From Paenibacillus sp. PL2-23 (GTDB taxonomy: Bacteria > Bacillota > Bacilli > Paenibacillales > Paenibacillaceae): 64,000 bases of DNA. Of the stretch, positions 1 through 8,816 are shown piece by piece (the first letter of the stretch is position 1; each line of letters begins with the position of its first letter). A program made the translations under genes and the position numbers. The stretch covers positions 633,501-697,500 of the forward strand of contig NZ_CP162129.1 in assembly GCF_040834005.1 (NCBI RefSeq), written 5' to 3'. The notes below the pieces were generated by a model. That model did no database searches and was not told where the DNA came from. It was given only the letters and a program-made list of their open reading frames with translations.

Positions 1-1
1 G

Positions 2-553
2 ACCGGCAGTCATGACGTAGTCTTGGAGGATGCCTTTGTTCCGGAGCAAGATCGAATTAAAGGCGAGGGCTTGGACGACGGCGGCGGCTGGCTGCTGCAT
101 ATCCCTGCGTGCTACATGGGCATCGCTCTGGCGGCGCGGGACTATGCTCTGGCATATGCCCGGACGTACCAGCCCAATTATCTCGACAAGCCGATTGCCA
201 GTCTGCCGGCCGTTCAGCAGACCATTGGCGAGATGGAGGCTGAGCTCCGAATCGCAAGAACGATGCTGTATGCTGCGGCCGACCGCTGGGATCGTGAATC
301 CCAGCATAGACCCATGCTTAGAACGGAGCTGGGGCTGGCCAAATATACGGTGACCAATCATACCTTGGGAATCGTAGACAAAGCGATGCGGATTGTTGGA
401 GGCGCGAGCCTGTCCCGAAGCTGTCCCCTGGAGAGGTACTACCGGGATGTCCGGGCAGGACTCCATAACCCGCCGATGGACAGCTCCGTCATGATGAATC
501 TCGCGAAATCTGCTTTGGAGGATGTGACGCGGGAAGGCTTCCGGCAAGCTTAG
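2..553 (+). CDS. Acyl-CoA dehydrogenase, C-terminal part (cut by window edge)
   Basis: FAD enzyme family that introduces the alpha-beta double bond in acyl-CoA. The frame is open from base 2, and the residues before the first possible start (TTG at 23) read [14 protein letters not shown], the typical end of the family's middle beta domain. This is therefore the end of a longer gene that begins left of the window. The C-terminal helical domain follows, with the family-like stretch [20 protein letters not shown] near the end. The stop overlaps the stop of the convergent bshB2 gene in a shared TTAG. Substrate and exact subfamily cannot be read from the fragment. Confidence 0.85.
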   Translation, partial: TGSHDVVLEDAFVPEQDRIKGEGLDDGGGWLLHIPACYMGIALAARDYALAYARTYQPNYLDKPIASLPAVQQTIGEMEAELRIARTMLYAAADRWDRESQHRPMLRTELGLAKYTVTNHTLGIVDKAMRIVGGASLSRSCPLERYYRDVRAGLHNPPMDSSVMMNLAKSALEDVTREGFRQA

Positions 554-1266
554 GGCTTGAATAAATTTGCCGGATGTCTGCGAGGCGTTCTTTTATCCCC
601 CACGATAAAATATTCATGATTGCCCAGATGGGACATGGCCTCTTCGTCGGGCTTCCAGACCCACTCGTCTATCTCGGTTTGGCAGCGGTGTGCGCGGAAT
701 GCGGCCAGCTTCGTTCGCTTGTACGCATTCATGTCCACTCGGACGATATCCTCGCGGGTGTAGCCGAAGCGTTCCGGCTGCGCCATCGCGCTTCCGAACG
801 ATATAAAGTACAGCCCGCCCGTTAAGCCGCTTCGCAGGTATGCGGCGGTCGTCGCTTTGCCGATTGCGTTATGGTCGGGGTGGCCCCCCAGCTTCTCGTG
901 GAAGGTCAGTACAACCTCGGGCTGAAGCTCCTGAAGCAGTGCTTGGATACGCTGCTCGAGGAGAGCGGCGTCGTGAAATTCGACCGTTTTGTCCCGAATG
1001 TCGAAAAATTGAAGCCGCGCAATGCCCAGTATATCGCAAGCTTGCTTCAGCTCCTGCTCCCGCACCTCCGGCATCGACTCCCGATTCACATAGGGCGGGT
1101 TGCCCATCCGTCTGCCCATCTCTCCCCGCGTCGCGCTCACTAGGGTGATGTCCACGCCTTCGTTAGCGTATTTGGCCAGCGTGCCCCCACAAATAAACGT
1201 CTCGTCGTCTGGATGTGCGAATACCGCAAGAAGCTTCTTCTGTTTGTTGTCGCTGAAGGGTCTCAT
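550..1266 (-). CDS. bshB2: Bacillithiol biosynthesis deacetylase BshB2 (YojG type)
   Basis: PIG-L/LmbE-family zinc deacetylase of 238 residues. In the BshB2 group it removes the acetyl group from GlcNAc-malate during bacillithiol synthesis in the cytoplasm. The N-terminal zinc and catalytic motif AHPDDE is intact, and the second metal motif is seen in [10 protein letters not shown]. It overlaps yojF upstream by four bases (ATGA), so the two are translationally coupled. The YojF-YojG pairing is the one known from Bacillus and makes BshB2 more likely than a generic PIG-L enzyme. A second, unusual PIG-L-like protein lies at 8813-9520. Confidence 0.88.
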   Translation of the reverse strand: MRPFSDNKQKKLLAVFAHPDDETFICGGTLAKYANEGVDITLVSATRGEMGRRMGNPPYVNRESMPEVREQELKQACDILGIARLQFFDIRDKTVEFHDAALLEQRIQALLQELQPEVVLTFHEKLGGHPDHNAIGKATTAAYLRSGLTGGLYFISFGSAMAQPERFGYTREDIVRVDMNAYKRTKLAAFRAHRCQTEIDEWVWKPDEEAMSHLGNHEYFIVGDKRTPRRHPANLFKP

Positions 1267-1574
1267 TCGGGGAAAGGCTCCTTTCCAAGCTGCAGGGCTG
1301 CATGCATACGCCCTCGGTCATCGAAGCCTGCCAGGAGCAGGCGGCCTTTGGCATCCCACTCGTAATGGGTGAGCGCTTCCGCTCGCAGCCAGCCCAGACC
1401 GTCGAAGCGGAGCGCCGCGCGATATGGACCTTCGCCAGCCAAGAAGGCATGCGTAATATGGATAGTGAAGTTCCGAACGAACATAAAAGAAGTAGCTTCG
1501 CTATGTATATAAGCTTCTGAGCCGACGAAAGCTTGCAAAGCCTGCTCAGTGTCAACTCGATCTATTGGAATCAT
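1263..1574 (-). CDS. yojF: YojF family protein (DUF1806)
   Basis: Small soluble protein of 103 residues, first gene of the two-gene yojF-bshB2 unit. It matches the DUF1806/YojF type by length, by its position directly before a BshB2 gene, and by segments such as HITHAFLAGEGPYRAALRFD. The ATG start has a GGAGGAGG ribosome site at good spacing on the minus strand. The biochemical role of YojF is not established; conserved pairing suggests a link to bacillithiol metabolism, which is inference. Confidence 0.8.
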   Translation of the reverse strand: MIPIDRVDTEQALQAFVGSEAYIHSEATSFMFVRNFTIHITHAFLAGEGPYRAALRFDGLGWLRAEALTHYEWDAKGRLLLAGFDDRGRMHAALQLGKEPFPE

Positions 1575-1723
1575 GACAGGTGTCCTCCTCCATCAAGTGG
1601 TCCTTGCTTGATCATCTTATCATAGAGCAGCGGACTGTTACAGGCGGCAAGTGACACATGCGGTGCGGTGGCGAGCGATAACGACACGAAACTAAATTAA
1701 ATATTTCACACGAATAAAACACT

Positions 1724-1751
1724 TTGAAATAAAATTTCAATAGGTTACAAT
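1724..1751 (+). promoter_or_regulatory. murR promoter with perfect palindromic operator
   Basis: A perfect palindrome, TTGAAATAAAATTTCAA (1724-1740), overlaps a probable -35 and the spacer. A -10-like TACAAT follows at 1746-1751. MurR/RpiR regulators bind TGAAA-type inverted repeats, so self-repression by the next gene is likely. The 1575-1843 gap shows no gene; a single TAACGACACG core lies near 1679. Confidence 0.6.
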
Positions 1752-1843
1752 GAAAGGGTAGAAGTTCTATCGTTTTACTTGTATTTTTTGTCTAATACGT
1801 ATACTATTTAGTTGCGAAAATATGAAACGGGCGGGGAGCGGAC

Positions 1844-2707
1844 ATGGCGATTAACGATAATGTGCTGATCAAAATTCGGGAGCGCAAGGACAGTCTGACG
1901 CCTGTCGAGCGGCTGGTTGCGGAATACATTCTTTCTAATAAGGAAGAAATTCCGCATCTCTCTATCAAAAGCCTGGCACAGGCAAGCAAGACGAGCGACG
2001 CTTCGGTGCTGCGATTCTGCAAGACGATGGGGTATGGCGGTTATCGCAGCTTTATTGTCAGCATCTCGGCCTCTCTTGGCTCCATGGACGAGGAATCCGG
2101 CGATCAATATACGGACATTCAGCCGGGGGATGAGCTGACGACGATCATATCGAATATTGGACGGAACAATATGCGGTCGATTGAGGATACGCTCAGCGTG
2201 CTTGACCGGTCGGCGGTCGCGCGCGCTGTGGAGGCGCTGCGGACGAGCAAGCGGATTATGTTTTTTGGCATTGGCGCTTCGGGACTCGTCGCGCAGGATG
2301 CGGAGCAGAAGTTTACGCGTATCAACAAAATTTGTCATGCCTTTGTTGATGGACACAGCCAGCTGACGGCGGCGACGGTGCTGTCCAAGGAGGATGTGGC
2401 CATCTTCGTATCGAACTCGGGAGACACGCTGGAAATTCTCGATGCGCTGGACATGGCGAAGAAGAACGGAGCGCATGTCATTGCGATTACGAAGTACAGC
2501 AAAAGCGAGCTGTCGGAGAGAGCGGACACGCTGCTCAGCATTTCTACGCCGGAAATTTCAATCCGCAGCGGCGCGATGGGCTCTCGTATCGCGATGCTGA
2601 CGATTATCGACATGCTGTTCGCTGGAGTAGCGAGCGCGGACTATGGGCAGGTCAAAAAATATTTGACCAAAAGCCACAGCATCATCGCGAACAAGAGAAG
2701 AAAATAA
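1844..2707 (+). CDS. murR: MurR/RpiR-family transcriptional regulator
   Basis: 287-residue regulator with an N-terminal RpiR helix-turn-helix (residues ~1-75, including ASKTSDASVLRFCKTMGYGG) and a C-terminal SIS sugar-phosphate domain (residues ~120-260, including FFGIGASGLVAQDAEQKF and FVSNSGDTLEILDAL). MurR proteins sense MurNAc-6P and repress murQ-type genes. The neighbour murQ and the TGAAAT boxes before both genes support this ligand. The ATG sits after GGGCGGGGAGCGGAC. A strong terminator follows, so murR is probably transcribed alone. Confidence 0.88.
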   Translation: MAINDNVLIKIRERKDSLTPVERLVAEYILSNKEEIPHLSIKSLAQASKTSDASVLRFCKTMGYGGYRSFIVSISASLGSMDEESGDQYTDIQPGDELTTIISNIGRNNMRSIEDTLSVLDRSAVARAVEALRTSKRIMFFGIGASGLVAQDAEQKFTRINKICHAFVDGHSQLTAATVLSKEDVAIFVSNSGDTLEILDALDMAKKNGAHVIAITKYSKSELSERADTLLSISTPEISIRSGAMGSRIAMLTIIDMLFAGVASADYGQVKKYLTKSHSIIANKRRK

Positions 2708-2728
2708 CGCGCGTAACGGCAACGCGTC

Positions 2729-2778
2729 CAAGCAGGCATCCGCAGCCCCTTAGGGGAGCGCGGATGCCTGTTTGCTTT
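2729..2778 (+). terminator. Rho-independent terminator after murR
   Basis: Stem of about 14 bp (2729-2742 with 2759-2772, one mismatch) with an extra CCCC/GGGG stem in the loop, followed by TTTGCTTT. It separates murR from murQ. Confidence 0.7.
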
Positions 2779-2846
2779 GATCAGGAGCAGCAACACGTTA
2801 GGCAACAAGGGGTGTGAACACATGCTGGAGCTCGAAGTGAGGCGCT

Positions 2847-2972
2847 TTGAACGAAATAACGTCTAAATGGAGGAACGTTGCTCGAGAGGTACGTCTGGTT
2901 TTGAACGAAATATCGTTCAAATGGCCATTCAAGTAGCTGGATGTGCCCGGATTTGAACGAAAGCCCTCACCG
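2847..2972. repeat. Degenerate TTGAACGA repeat, three copies
   Basis: TTGAACGA cores occur at 2847, 2901 and 2953, at 54 and 52 bp spacing. Only the middle copy keeps the full inverted repeat TTGAACGAAATATCGTTCAA. The same unit forms a clean four-copy array at 11019-11226, at the other end of the same gene cluster. Confidence 0.75.
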
Positions 2973-2986
2973 TGTATACGCTTTCA
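2973..2986 (+). promoter_or_regulatory. cre-like site upstream of murQ
   Basis: TGTATACGCTTTCA matches the CcpA consensus TGWNANCGNTNWCA except at one position. It is about 290 bp before the murQ start and 120-160 bp upstream of the probable promoter, so repression from this distance is uncertain. Confidence 0.35.
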
Positions 2987-3073
2987 CCGGGAGCCCGCGC
3001 CCAGCCTGGCTTCCCGGCGTTCGACACCTTCTGTGCAAAGTACACAAATACTGATACAAAATGCCAAATATAT

Positions 3074-3134
3074 ATTTCATACTAAAAATTTATTTCAAAA
3101 TGTATTGACGGAACTGAAATAAACTGTTTAATAT
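3074..3134 (+). promoter_or_regulatory. murQ operon promoter with MurR-like boxes
   Basis: TTGACG (3105-3110) and TAATAT (3129-3134) are 18 bp apart. ATTTCA half-sites lie at 3074 and just before the -35, and TGAAATAAA (3115-3123) lies in the spacer. These are the same half-sites as in the murR palindrome, suggesting common control by MurR. Confidence 0.5.
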
Positions 3135-3266
3135 AGAGCTAAGCAAGACGCCATATTAACAGTAACGCAACAAGAGATGACACGATCAGATGGGCGCACA
3201 CGAATGCAAGCGCAGCACGCGTATCAGAGCTTGAACCCATGCCACGATCACGTAAGGGGAATCACT

Positions 3267-4181
3267 ATGAATGACTACTTAGCTCGTTTAACGACGGAGG
3301 GGATTAATGCCGGATCGGCCATGATCGACGAACTGACGACGGAGCAGATGCTCATGCTCATTAATCAGGAAGACGCGACGGTCCCGGCGGCGGTAGCGGC
3401 AGAGCTGCCTGCAATAGCAGAAGCTGTGGAAGCGCTTCACCGGTCGCTGTCAGGCGGCGGCAGAATGTATTACATCGGCGCCGGCACGTCAGGCAGGCTG
3501 GGTGTATTGGATGCTTCGGAATGTCCTCCGACCTTCGGCACAGACCCGCTGCTCATTCAAGGGCATATTGCAGGCGGAGATGTGGCGCTGCGGGTCGCGG
3601 TCGAGGGCTGCGAGGACGATGGAGACGAAGGCAGAGCGCTGATGGACCGCATTGGCATTACAAGCAAGGATGCGGTGGTCGGCATATCGGCCAGCGGCAG
3701 CGCGGCTTACGTTATTGAAGGGTTGCGCAGAGCCAGAGAGCTTGGCGCGGTAACGATCTGCGTCGTGAACAACAAGGACACGAAGCTGGAGGAAGTAAGC
3801 GACATTACCATCGCGCCGGTCGTTGGACCGGAAGTGATTGCAGGCTCGACGAGACTGAAGGCGGGCACAGCTCAGAAGCTGGTGCTGAACATGCTGTCGA
3901 CAGGCACGATGGTGAAGCTGGGCAAGACGTACAACAATCTCATGGTAGACATGAAGGCGAGCAACAAGAAGCTGTACGACCGCGCCCTGCGCATGATTAA
4001 GTCAACCACGCAGGTGGAGCATCACGTTGCGGAGGATGCCCTGCAGCGAGCTGCACTGGATTGCAAGCTCGCGATCATGATGGTCAAGTCGGGCCTGGAG
4101 GCTGAAGCGGCGGCAAAGCTGCTGCAGGAATGCGGCGGGAGTTTGAAGAGGGCTATTCGCGTTTGCACCAAAGTCATGTAA
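3267..4181 (+). CDS. murQ: N-acetylmuramic acid 6-phosphate etherase MurQ
   Basis: 304-residue cytoplasmic etherase that splits MurNAc-6P into GlcNAc-6P and D-lactate. The SIS fold is evident, with the family signatures YIGAGTSGRLGVLDASECPP and GISASGSAAYVIEGL, and GSTRLKAGTAQKLVLNM near the active site. The C-terminal UBA-like segment is present, so the protein is full length. The frame is open from 3177, but AAGGGGA six bases before ATG 3267 and the family N-terminus favour this start. It heads the ABC transporter genes that follow. Confidence 0.95.
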   Translation: MNDYLARLTTEGINAGSAMIDELTTEQMLMLINQEDATVPAAVAAELPAIAEAVEALHRSLSGGGRMYYIGAGTSGRLGVLDASECPPTFGTDPLLIQGHIAGGDVALRVAVEGCEDDGDEGRALMDRIGITSKDAVVGISASGSAAYVIEGLRRARELGAVTICVVNNKDTKLEEVSDITIAPVVGPEVIAGSTRLKAGTAQKLVLNMLSTGTMVKLGKTYNNLMVDMKASNKKLYDRALRMIKSTTQVEHHVAEDALQRAALDCKLAIMMVKSGLEAEAAAKLLQECGGSLKRAIRVCTKVM

Positions 4182-4237
4182 GGTTGCTTGGTGGGATGTG
4201 GGTATATAGAATTTATAATTAAGGGAGGATCTTGGTT

Positions 4238-5689
4238 ATGAAAAGAAAAACAAAATTCGCTTCAACTGTTTTGGCACTCATGTTATCCGTAGGCGCATTA
4301 TCCGCTTGTTCCTCGAACGGCGGGAACAATGGCAATGCAGATCCAAGCAACGCTCCTGGCACCAATCCTACTGCATCCAGCGAAGCGCCTGCGGCGAAGG
4401 ACACCATTACGGCCCTGCTGCCGCCTGTATCGCCGAAGTACCAAGAGAATTTCGAGCAGATGGCCGCCGACTTCAACAAGTTGTATCCCAATCTGACGCT
4501 CAAGATTGAGCCGGCCAGCTGGGAGGACATGACGCAGAAGCTGGACACGCAAGTGAACGCGGGCAGCCCGCCGGATCTGGCCTTTACGAACTCCGAGAGC
4601 ATTGCGAAGTACGCTGATCTCGGCATGATGATGGATATCTCGCCTTATCTGACGCCGGAGATGATAGGGGACTTCGACGAAATCCCCTACGGCTACATGA
4701 CGAAGGAAGGCAAGCAATACGGACTTCCGGCTTACCTGGCTGTGCACTCCATCGGCGGCAACAAGCAGTTCCTGGAGGAAGCGGGCATCGATTACAAAAA
4801 AGTGCAGCAAAGCGGCTGGACCTACGACGAGTTCCGCGAGGCCATTAAGAAGGGCGTCGTGAAGGAAGGCGACGCGACCAAGCGTTACGGCTTCGTATTC
4901 GCGACGGCGGGCGTAGCCTCCAAGGACTACCTGGGCATCCTGGTGAAGGGCGCGGGAATGCCGTATCCGTTCACAGAAGATAATAAATATGCGTATACCG
5001 ACGAAAAATATCTCACGGTTCTGAAGGCCATTCGCGAATTGATCGACGATGGCTCCATGCCGAAGGAGCTGGGCTCCATCGACGCCGGCAAGCGCTGGAA
5101 CATGTTCCTGACGGGCCAGACGATGATTACGGGCAAGGGTCTTGCCGTATTCGAGAATTCGGCCAACACGAACAACAAGAAGCTCGAAGCGAATGACGGC
5201 AGCGCCGTAGCGGACAGCATCAAAGCGGAATACATCGTTCTGCCGATGCCGTCGTTCGCAGGCCAGCCAGCTGTATCCCATGCGGTAGTCGACGGCTATG
5301 TCGCATTCCGCGGCAAGAAGGAGCCAACGGAGGAGCATGCGGCGAACGTGGCCAAAGCGGCTTATTTCCTGGCCAGCGGCCAAGTGGCGGCGACGACGAA
5401 CACGGACCTGTTCCTGTCCCACATCACGGACAGCGCTCGCAAGGCGGCTGAAGGCGTGGACACAGGCCGCAATTCTGACAACATCGCAGCTGACGAAGCG
5501 CTTCTGAAGCAAGCGCCGCCTGCCCGCGATATTCCGACAGAGCTGGCTGCCGACGCGATTAAGCTGGAGAACGAAGTCATTATACCGAAGCTTCAGGCGC
5601 TTCTTGCCGGAGAGATTACGCCGGAGGAAATGTTCGAGGCGGTGAAGAAGGCCGCGGTTGAGAAGTTCGGCGCAGACGGGGTTGTATAG
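4238..5689 (+). CDS. Extracellular sugar-binding lipoprotein of a CUT1 ABC transporter
   Basis: 483-residue family-1 solute-binding protein. A signal peptide ends in a lipobox LSAC with lipidated Cys24, followed by an Asn/Gly-rich linker. The body has the usual two-lobe SBP pattern with VNAGSPPDLAFTNSESIAKY around residue 105. ATG 4238 fits the AAGGGAGG at 4221 better than the TTG six bases earlier. Position between murQ and namZ suggests MurNAc, a MurNAc disaccharide or a related wall sugar as substrate; this is inferred from context only. Confidence 0.88.
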   Translation: MKRKTKFASTVLALMLSVGALSACSSNGGNNGNADPSNAPGTNPTASSEAPAAKDTITALLPPVSPKYQENFEQMAADFNKLYPNLTLKIEPASWEDMTQKLDTQVNAGSPPDLAFTNSESIAKYADLGMMMDISPYLTPEMIGDFDEIPYGYMTKEGKQYGLPAYLAVHSIGGNKQFLEEAGIDYKKVQQSGWTYDEFREAIKKGVVKEGDATKRYGFVFATAGVASKDYLGILVKGAGMPYPFTEDNKYAYTDEKYLTVLKAIRELIDDGSMPKELGSIDAGKRWNMFLTGQTMITGKGLAVFENSANTNNKKLEANDGSAVADSIKAEYIVLPMPSFAGQPAVSHAVVDGYVAFRGKKEPTEEHAANVAKAAYFLASGQVAATTNTDLFLSHITDSARKAAEGVDTGRNSDNIAADEALLKQAPPARDIPTELAADAIKLENEVIIPKLQALLAGEITPEEMFEAVKKAAVEKFGADGVV

Positions 5690-5708
5690 CGTATAGCATC
5701 TAATTTAC

Positions 5709-5756
5709 GCTCGGATAGCCGCCCCTTGGAGTAAGGGGGGCTATCCGAGCTCTATT
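5709..5756 (+). terminator. Intra-operon hairpin between binding protein and permeases
   Basis: Perfect 12-bp stem GCTCGGATAGCC/GGCTATCCGAGC followed by TCTATTTT. Such hairpins after the binding-protein gene commonly leave more binding protein than permease mRNA, through partial termination or 3' protection. Confidence 0.6.
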
Positions 5757-5792
5757 TTACGAAGGAAGCGGCAGTGAAAGGAGTCCTGCACG

Positions 5793-6695
5793 ATGGCTCA
5801 AGGGACAACCAAGATTAGAAATCGACTGAACCGGGGAGACAGCGCTTGGGCATATGCCTTCATCGCGGTTGCCTTGATCGGATACGCGCTGTTCACGGCT
5901 TATCCCGTCATTAGCGCTTTTATCATCAGCTTTCAGGAATACAAGCCGCTAGGCTCCGAATATATCGGCTTTGACAATTACGCGGAAACCTTCACAAGCG
6001 AGCTGTTCGGCAAAGCCGTCTGGAACACAATCGTGTACACCGTGCTCACTGTGCCGGTAGCGCTGGTCCTGTCCTTTGCGGTCGCCATCATGATTATGCC
6101 GCTCAAGAAATGGGCGCAGACGACCTTCAAGGCGATCTACTATCTGCCTGCGGTCGCGTCCGGCGTAGCCTTGTCCGTCGTATGGCTCTGGATCTACGAT
6201 CCTCTGCCGGGCGGCGTGCTGAACCAGATTCTTGCCCTGTTCGGCATCGACAATCAGAACTGGCTGGGCTCCAGCTCCACCTCCATGTTCTCGCTTGTAT
6301 TCATGTCCTGGCTGTCCAGCCACGGCACGAGCATCATTATCTACGTGGCGGCGCTGCTGGGCATCGACGAGAGCTATTACGAGGCGGCGGACATTGACGG
6401 GGCATCCTTCTGGCAGAAAATGTGGCACATCGTCCTTCCCTGCTTGAAGCCGACGACGCTGTTCCTGCTTGTGACGGGTGTAATCGGGTCGTTCCAGGTG
6501 TTCCAGAACGCTTACCTGATGACGGGCGGCGGACCGGACCATTCCACGACGATGGTGGGCTTGCTTATTTTCGACACCGCGTTCAAATATTTCGAATTCG
6601 GCAAAGCGGCGGCGCAATCGCTGGTCCTTGCCCTGATGATCGGCATTATCGCGTTGATCCAGTTCAAGTTCCTGGGCAAAGACGTGGAATATTAG
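5793..6695 (+). CDS. Sugar ABC transporter permease (MalF/UgpA type)
   Basis: 300-residue inner-membrane permease with about six hydrophobic segments, the first at residues ~22-44. The cytoplasmic EAA loop, where the ATPase docks, reads YYEAADIDGASFWQKMWHIV. The ATG is preceded by GAAAGGAGT. With the next permease and the binding protein it forms a CUT1 importer. No ATPase gene is present in the cluster, so it probably shares a general MsmX-type ATPase encoded elsewhere; that is known for related systems and inferred here. Confidence 0.92.
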   Translation: MAQGTTKIRNRLNRGDSAWAYAFIAVALIGYALFTAYPVISAFIISFQEYKPLGSEYIGFDNYAETFTSELFGKAVWNTIVYTVLTVPVALVLSFAVAIMIMPLKKWAQTTFKAIYYLPAVASGVALSVVWLWIYDPLPGGVLNQILALFGIDNQNWLGSSSTSMFSLVFMSWLSSHGTSIIIYVAALLGIDESYYEAADIDGASFWQKMWHIVLPCLKPTTLFLLVTGVIGSFQVFQNAYLMTGGGPDHSTTMVGLLIFDTAFKYFEFGKAAAQSLVLALMIGIIALIQFKFLGKDVEY

Positions 6696-6714
6696 GAGAG
6701 GGAGGAATACCGGT

Positions 6715-7575
6715 ATGGCCTTGTATAACAATCATCTGGGCAATCGCGCAGCCAAGTACGCACGGAATACGGTTATAGTCGTCCTCCTTCTGCTGTTTGC
6801 TCTCGCGACTTTGTTCCCGATTTATTTCATGATCATGTCCTCCTTCGGCGATCCGATCGAGGCGGGCGCGGTCAGCTACTCCTTATGGCCGGGCAAAATA
6901 TCGCTGGAATCGTACAAGTTTTTCTTCGAATTCAGCGAGCACTCCTACCGCTGGCTGCTCAACTCGCTTATTGTGGCGACCGCGGTCATGGTGTCGAACG
7001 TGGTGTTCGCGACCACGGCGGGCTACGCGTTCTCCAAGATCAGCTTCAAGGGACGCGGTCTTCTGTTTGCGGTGCTGCTTGCGGCGATGATGATTCCTTA
7101 TCAGGTGACGCAGGTGCCGCTGTATATTTTGATCGTGAACATTTTCGAGATTCAGAATACGTACCAGGCGCTTATTCTGCCTTCCATCGTGACGGTGTAT
7201 AACATCTTCCTCGCGAAGCAGTTCATGGGCTCCATTCCCGGGGAAATTCTGGAGAGCGCCAAGGTGGAGGGCGCGAATCAGCTCAAAATATTAACCACGA
7301 TTATATTGCCGCTGTCCAAGACGGTCATGGCCGTGATGGCGATCCTGACGTTTATGGATACATGGAACACGTTCTTCTGGCCGTTCCTCGTGACGAACAC
7401 GATGGATATGCAGACAATCCAGGTTGGCCTAAAAAACTTCCGCTTTGCCAACACAACTTATTTTGCACCGATGATGGCGGGTGCAACCATCTCGGCGGTG
7501 CCGATGTTCATTCTGTTCTTTAGCCTCCAGCGTTACTTCCTTGAGGGCGTAACGGTGGGAGCGGTGAAGGGGTAA
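6715..7575 (+). CDS. Sugar ABC transporter permease (MalG type)
   Basis: 286-residue partner permease with about six membrane segments and the EAA-loop motif ILESAKVEGANQLKIL. The C-terminus YFLEGVTVGAVKG is the usual ending of MalG-type subunits. It begins 19 bases after the first permease, so the two are cotranscribed and probably form a heterodimer in the membrane. Confidence 0.92.
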   Translation: MALYNNHLGNRAAKYARNTVIVVLLLLFALATLFPIYFMIMSSFGDPIEAGAVSYSLWPGKISLESYKFFFEFSEHSYRWLLNSLIVATAVMVSNVVFATTAGYAFSKISFKGRGLLFAVLLAAMMIPYQVTQVPLYILIVNIFEIQNTYQALILPSIVTVYNIFLAKQFMGSIPGEILESAKVEGANQLKILTTIILPLSKTVMAVMAILTFMDTWNTFFWPFLVTNTMDMQTIQVGLKNFRFANTTYFAPMMAGATISAVPMFILFFSLQRYFLEGVTVGAVKG

Positions 7576-7844
7576 CACCTGACCTCGATGTCAGGCGGGT
7601 TTCGACAGGCGGCTGAAGGTCCGACAGTCTGGAGATGGCTGGACCCCGGCGGACCGCAGACCGCTTATGCGCGCCAGCCCGCCGGATTTGGGGGGCTTTC
7701 CCGTTCGAGAGCGTTCGCTTGAGCTGTTAAAGCCGCTTCATTGAAAAGCGAGGCAACTACCTCCCTCTAGCTGCGGCCGACCCGTTATCGGGAGACCGTG
7801 GGCGGAGGGAGGTTTCTTGTGTAACAACGAGAGGAGGAAGCTGG
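7576..7844. other. Gene-free spacer with inverted repeats
   Basis: No coding sequence seen. It holds a short hairpin CCTGAC/GTCAGG (7578-7595) followed by CGGGTTT, and a longer one, ACCTCCCTC (7759-7767) with GAGGGAGGT (7805-7813), enclosing CCCG-TTAT-CGGG and followed by TTCTTGTG. Either may be a weak terminator or attenuator between the permeases and the acetyltransferase. Confidence 0.45.
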
Positions 7845-8816
7845 ATGTTAGCGGTTTGGGAAGACCGTTACAAGACGGAGACCATTGCTTTGTGGAATAA
7901 GGAAGCGGTGAAGGACGGCTACAAGGAGATGAACGAGGCGCTTTTTTCGACGGTGTTTTTGGATAACGCTTACTTCGATGGGGGGTGCACGTTCGTCTGG
8001 CTGGAGGAGGGGCGCGTTGTGGGCTTCGCGTGCGGCTGCACGGGGGATGACCTGCCTCTGGGGGATGCTGCGGGATATATCACCTGTATCGTGCTGGAGG
8101 CGGGTTATGCCAGCGAGGGGACCTATGCTTCGTTGCTGGGCGCAATGGAGGAGCGGTTCAAGGAGCTTGGGAGGAAGCAGGGGGACGTGCTGTTCTTCAA
8201 CCCGATGCAGCTCCCTTGGTATATTCCAGGGACGGATCGCCACGAGCATAACAATGCGCCGGGGGTGCCCCGCGGGAGCGCGCTGCACGGCTTTCTTCTT
8301 CAGCAGGGGTATGCGGAGCGGGCGACGCAGTGCGCGATGTATCTGAAGCTTGGCGATTTCCGCGTGCCGGAGAGCATCCTTGCGAAGGAAGAGAAGGCGG
8401 CGGCGCAGGGCTACGCGGTGGAGCTGCTGGACCCTGCGAAGCATCATGGCGTGCCGACGATGCTGGAGGCGCTTGGCAATCCGCTGTGGAAGCGGGAGAT
8501 CGGGCGCAGCCTGGAGGACGGGACGCCCGTCGTGATTGCGGCTCTGAACGGCGAAGCCGTCGGGTTCGCGGGGCCGGTGATTCGGCAGGCGAACGGCAGG
8601 GGGTATTTTGCCGGGATTGGGGTAAGGAGCGAGCATGAGGGGCACGGACTGGGGTCGAGCCTGTTCTTCCGCTTGTGCGAGGCGTTCCAGCGTATCGGGA
8701 CGGACTATATGTCGCTGTATACGGGCAGCAACAATCCGGCTATGGGGATCTATGAGAAGGCGGGCTTTCGTACGGTCAGGACGTTCGCGATTATGAGGAA
8801 GGAGCTGGCGGAATGA
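7845..8816 (+). CDS. Double GNAT-family N-acetyltransferase
   Basis: 323-residue protein with two GNAT-like halves. The second half carries a good acetyl-CoA loop, AGIGVRSEHEGHGLGSSLFF, and the closing YEKAGFRTVRTF. The N-terminal half is degenerate. The ATG follows GAGAGGAGG. Its stop overlaps the start of the PIG-L-like gene (ATGA), so an acetyltransferase and a putative deacetylase are translationally coupled inside a MurNAc cluster. The acceptor is unknown; an amino sugar such as glucosamine or muramic acid is a reasonable guess from context. Confidence 0.8.
   Translation: MLAVWEDRYKTETIALWNKEAVKDGYKEMNEALFSTVFLDNAYFDGGCTFVWLEEGRVVGFACGCTGDDLPLGDAAGYITCIVLEAGYASEGTYASLLGAMEERFKELGRKQGDVLFFNPMQLPWYIPGTDRHEHNNAPGVPRGSALHGFLLQQGYAERATQCAMYLKLGDFRVPESILAKEEKAAAQGYAVELLDPAKHHGVPTMLEALGNPLWKREIGRSLEDGTPVVIAALNGEAVGFAGPVIRQANGRGYFAGIGVRSEHEGHGLGSSLFFRLCEAFQRIGTDYMSLYTGSNNPAMGIYEKAGFRTVRTFAIMRKELAE

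Noticed and set aside
4298..5512. 404-codon minus frame opposite the binding-protein gene
   Set aside because: Shadow of a high-GC coding frame. Arg/Ala-rich, no ribosome site, and the plus frame is a clear solute-binding protein.
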